Shown here one piece after another: positions 62,889-64,000 of a stretch of DNA of 64,000 bases. The first letter of the stretch is position 1, and each line of letters starts with the position of its first letter. The DNA comes from Pseudomonas simiae. GTDB lineage: Bacteria; Pseudomonadota; Gammaproteobacteria; Pseudomonadales; Pseudomonadaceae. The stretch covers positions 1,174,363 to 1,238,362 of the forward strand of contig NZ_FOKB01000001.1 of assembly GCF_900111895.1 (NCBI RefSeq), in the 5' to 3' direction. The position numbers and the translations under genes are program-made. The notes under the pieces were generated by a model, which had not been told where the DNA came from, searched no databases, and saw only the letters and a program-made list of their open reading frames with translations.

Positions 62889-64000
62889 TCACTTCGGGAA
62901 AGCGGTGAATGGTCGAGTCGGATTGTTTCGATCAAATCTGATTTCTGCTCTTTCCATGGTTTCAATGTATCTAGGGTTGTTCACGTCCCTGCGGTTAGGT
63001 TTGTAGCCTCGTCCAGCCCCAGGCAGTTCGACCACGACCACTGGGTTGCCTGCTCTATCAAAACCTGTGGGAGATGGCGAAGCGCCCTGCATCCTGCCCA
63101 TGGCCTTGTTTATAGCGTGGAGTTGCATTTTCCAAGAATTAAACTGGGAACTGGAGCTGATATTTCCTCTTTCCCCAGTCGTTGGATTTGTTCCATCAAT
63201 AGATCGTTGTTTCAACGCTCTATCTGGTATCTCTGGACCATGCTTTTCAACTGTATGCATATCGTATTCCTGCTCCCACCCCAGCACCCTTCGTTTTGCA
63301 TTTGCCTCTGTCAGTGCATCTATTCTCGACTGTCGATTAGTTCGCGGCAGTTGAGGTAGAGCAGGTGCGCCTTCATCAACGCTAGGCTTCGGAAGGGTAG
63401 TAGGACCGTTAGGTTCACACCCGTCGCCAGGACAGGTACTCAGTCCCAGCGGATCTATCCAGCCCGTAGGGTTAGGCACATATTGGTAAGGATTGATCCC
63501 ACCCGCCAACTTCACCGGGTCCGGCGTGAGGTAGCGACCAATATCCGGATTGTAGTAGCGATGGCGGTTGTAGTGCAGCCCGCTTTCTTCATCGAAGTAT
63601 TGGCCCTGGAAACGCAGCGGGTTGTCGACTTTTCCGATGTCGAGGCGGGTGATTTCACCGTAAGCGCGGTAGTGCGCGGACCAGACGATTTTGCCATCGG
63701 AGGCGGTGAGTTCCCGCGGCGTACCCAGGTGGTCGAGTTGGTAGTGGAAGGTCTCGGTTTCCTTTGGACCGAAACCTTCCAGTAGGACCAGCGGGCGAAA
63801 GGTGTTCGGCTCGTAGAGGTAACTGCGGTGGCGATCCGCGTGGTGCTCGGCGATCAGTGTGTCGCCCTGCCAGAAAAACTCTGTAGTGATGCCGTCAACG
63901 GTTTTGCTGATGCGCCGCCCAAACGGGTCATAGCGGTAGCTGGCGGTCTGGCCATTGGGTTTTTTAATGCCGATCAGACGGTGCTGGCAGTCGTAGCGGT
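62889..64000 (-). CDS. Rhs/YD-repeat polymorphic toxin, C-terminal part (5' end outside window)
   Basis: The minus-strand frame is open from the window edge to the stop at 62889 (369 codons seen). From the edge it shows YD-type repeats (ASYRYDPFGRRISKT), then the Rhs core hallmark (YQLDHLGTPRELT, FQGQYFDEESGLHYNRHRYY, GRYLTPDP) and the junction PTGWIDPLGLS. After the junction lies a variable toxin tip of about 175 residues, AT-rich, with DMHTVEKHGPEI and SSSQFNSWKMQLHAINKA. The HxxEKH motif recalls RNase-type toxin domains of contact-dependent inhibition systems, but this is only a resemblance. Delivery would be by type VI secretion or release from the Rhs shell. Confidence 0.9.
   Translation of the reverse strand, partial: RYDCQHRLIGIKKPNGQTASYRYDPFGRRISKTVDGITTEFFWQGDTLIAEHHADRHRSYLYEPNTFRPLVLLEGFGPKETETFHYQLDHLGTPRELTASDGKIVWSAHYRAYGEITRLDIGKVDNPLRFQGQYFDEESGLHYNRHRYYNPDIGRYLTPDPVKLAGGINPYQYVPNPTGWIDPLGLSTCPGDGCEPNGPTTLPKPSVDEGAPALPQLPRTNRQSRIDALTEANAKRRVLGWEQEYDMHTVEKHGPEIPDRALKQRSIDGTNPTTGERGNISSSSQFNSWKMQLHAINKAMGRMQGASPSPTGFDRAGNPVVVVELPGAGRGYKPNRRDVNNPRYIETMERAEIRFDRNNPTRPFTAFPK

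Overview
The window reads as a chromosomal segment of a Pseudomonas of the P. fluorescens group. The evidence is the dense GC-rich coding, the FecI/FecR pair, a sigma-54 enhancer-binding regulator, many LysR and AraC regulators, several organosulfur-uptake genes, an aqpZ-type aquaporin, a serralysin protease, and paired REP palindromes with a GGCTTGC core. No rRNA, tRNA, CRISPR array, integrase or insertion sequence was seen. The only strongly AT-rich genes are the lone membrane protein at 9658-10671 and the Rhs toxin tip with its putative immunity gene at the right edge.

Layout. 109-1580: FecI-type sigma factor and FecR with no receptor in view. 1577-9582: a GAF/AAA+/Fis activator divergent from a six-gene ABC importer organised like the glycerol transporter glpSTPQUV of rhizobia, with a sigma-54 promoter and GAACTGTTC boxes between them. 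9658-16997: a 2TM coiled-coil protein, a small protein, an orphan sulfonate-type binding protein, an AraC/SBF-transporter pair, a pilin-like secreted protein, an MFS exporter and an aquaporin. 16925-17370: gene debris and a damaged REP pair. 17393-23713: organosulfur uptake (two divergent SsuA-like proteins, an NtaA/DszA-type monooxygenase and a binding protein/permease/ATPase set). 23869-26332: a secreted 13-residue-repeat protein, pirin and a GlxA-type regulator. 26428-30660: two tail-to-tail wHTH-ATPase regulators, one of them truncated. 30719-37833: regulators, and an ABM-domain/amidohydrolase/YcaC-like operon.

37835-45564 is the most coherent system. A TonB-dependent receptor, a beta-propeller phytase, TolQ/ExbB- and TolR/ExbD-like proteins and a TonB-like protein are collinear. 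A PHO-box-like direct repeat lies upstream of the receptor. A second repeat of the same kind points the other way, toward a degenerate GGDEF protein and an AraC regulator. I read this as a phosphate-starvation-controlled phytate scavenging island with its own energising complex.

45770-53816 is a second organosulfur block: an acyl-CoA-dehydrogenase-like flavoprotein, an overlooked 45-residue ORF and an SsuA-like protein; cysteine dioxygenase with a four-domain rhodanese; a LysR regulator; a class II aldolase; and an SsuD-like monooxygenase. 54016-57772 holds a two-component system and a serralysin. 57774-62350 holds a MocR regulator, a LysE exporter, a MASE2-GGDEF cyclase and an M20 peptidase. 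62465-64000 is the 3' end of an Rhs polymorphic toxin gene followed by a probable immunity gene.
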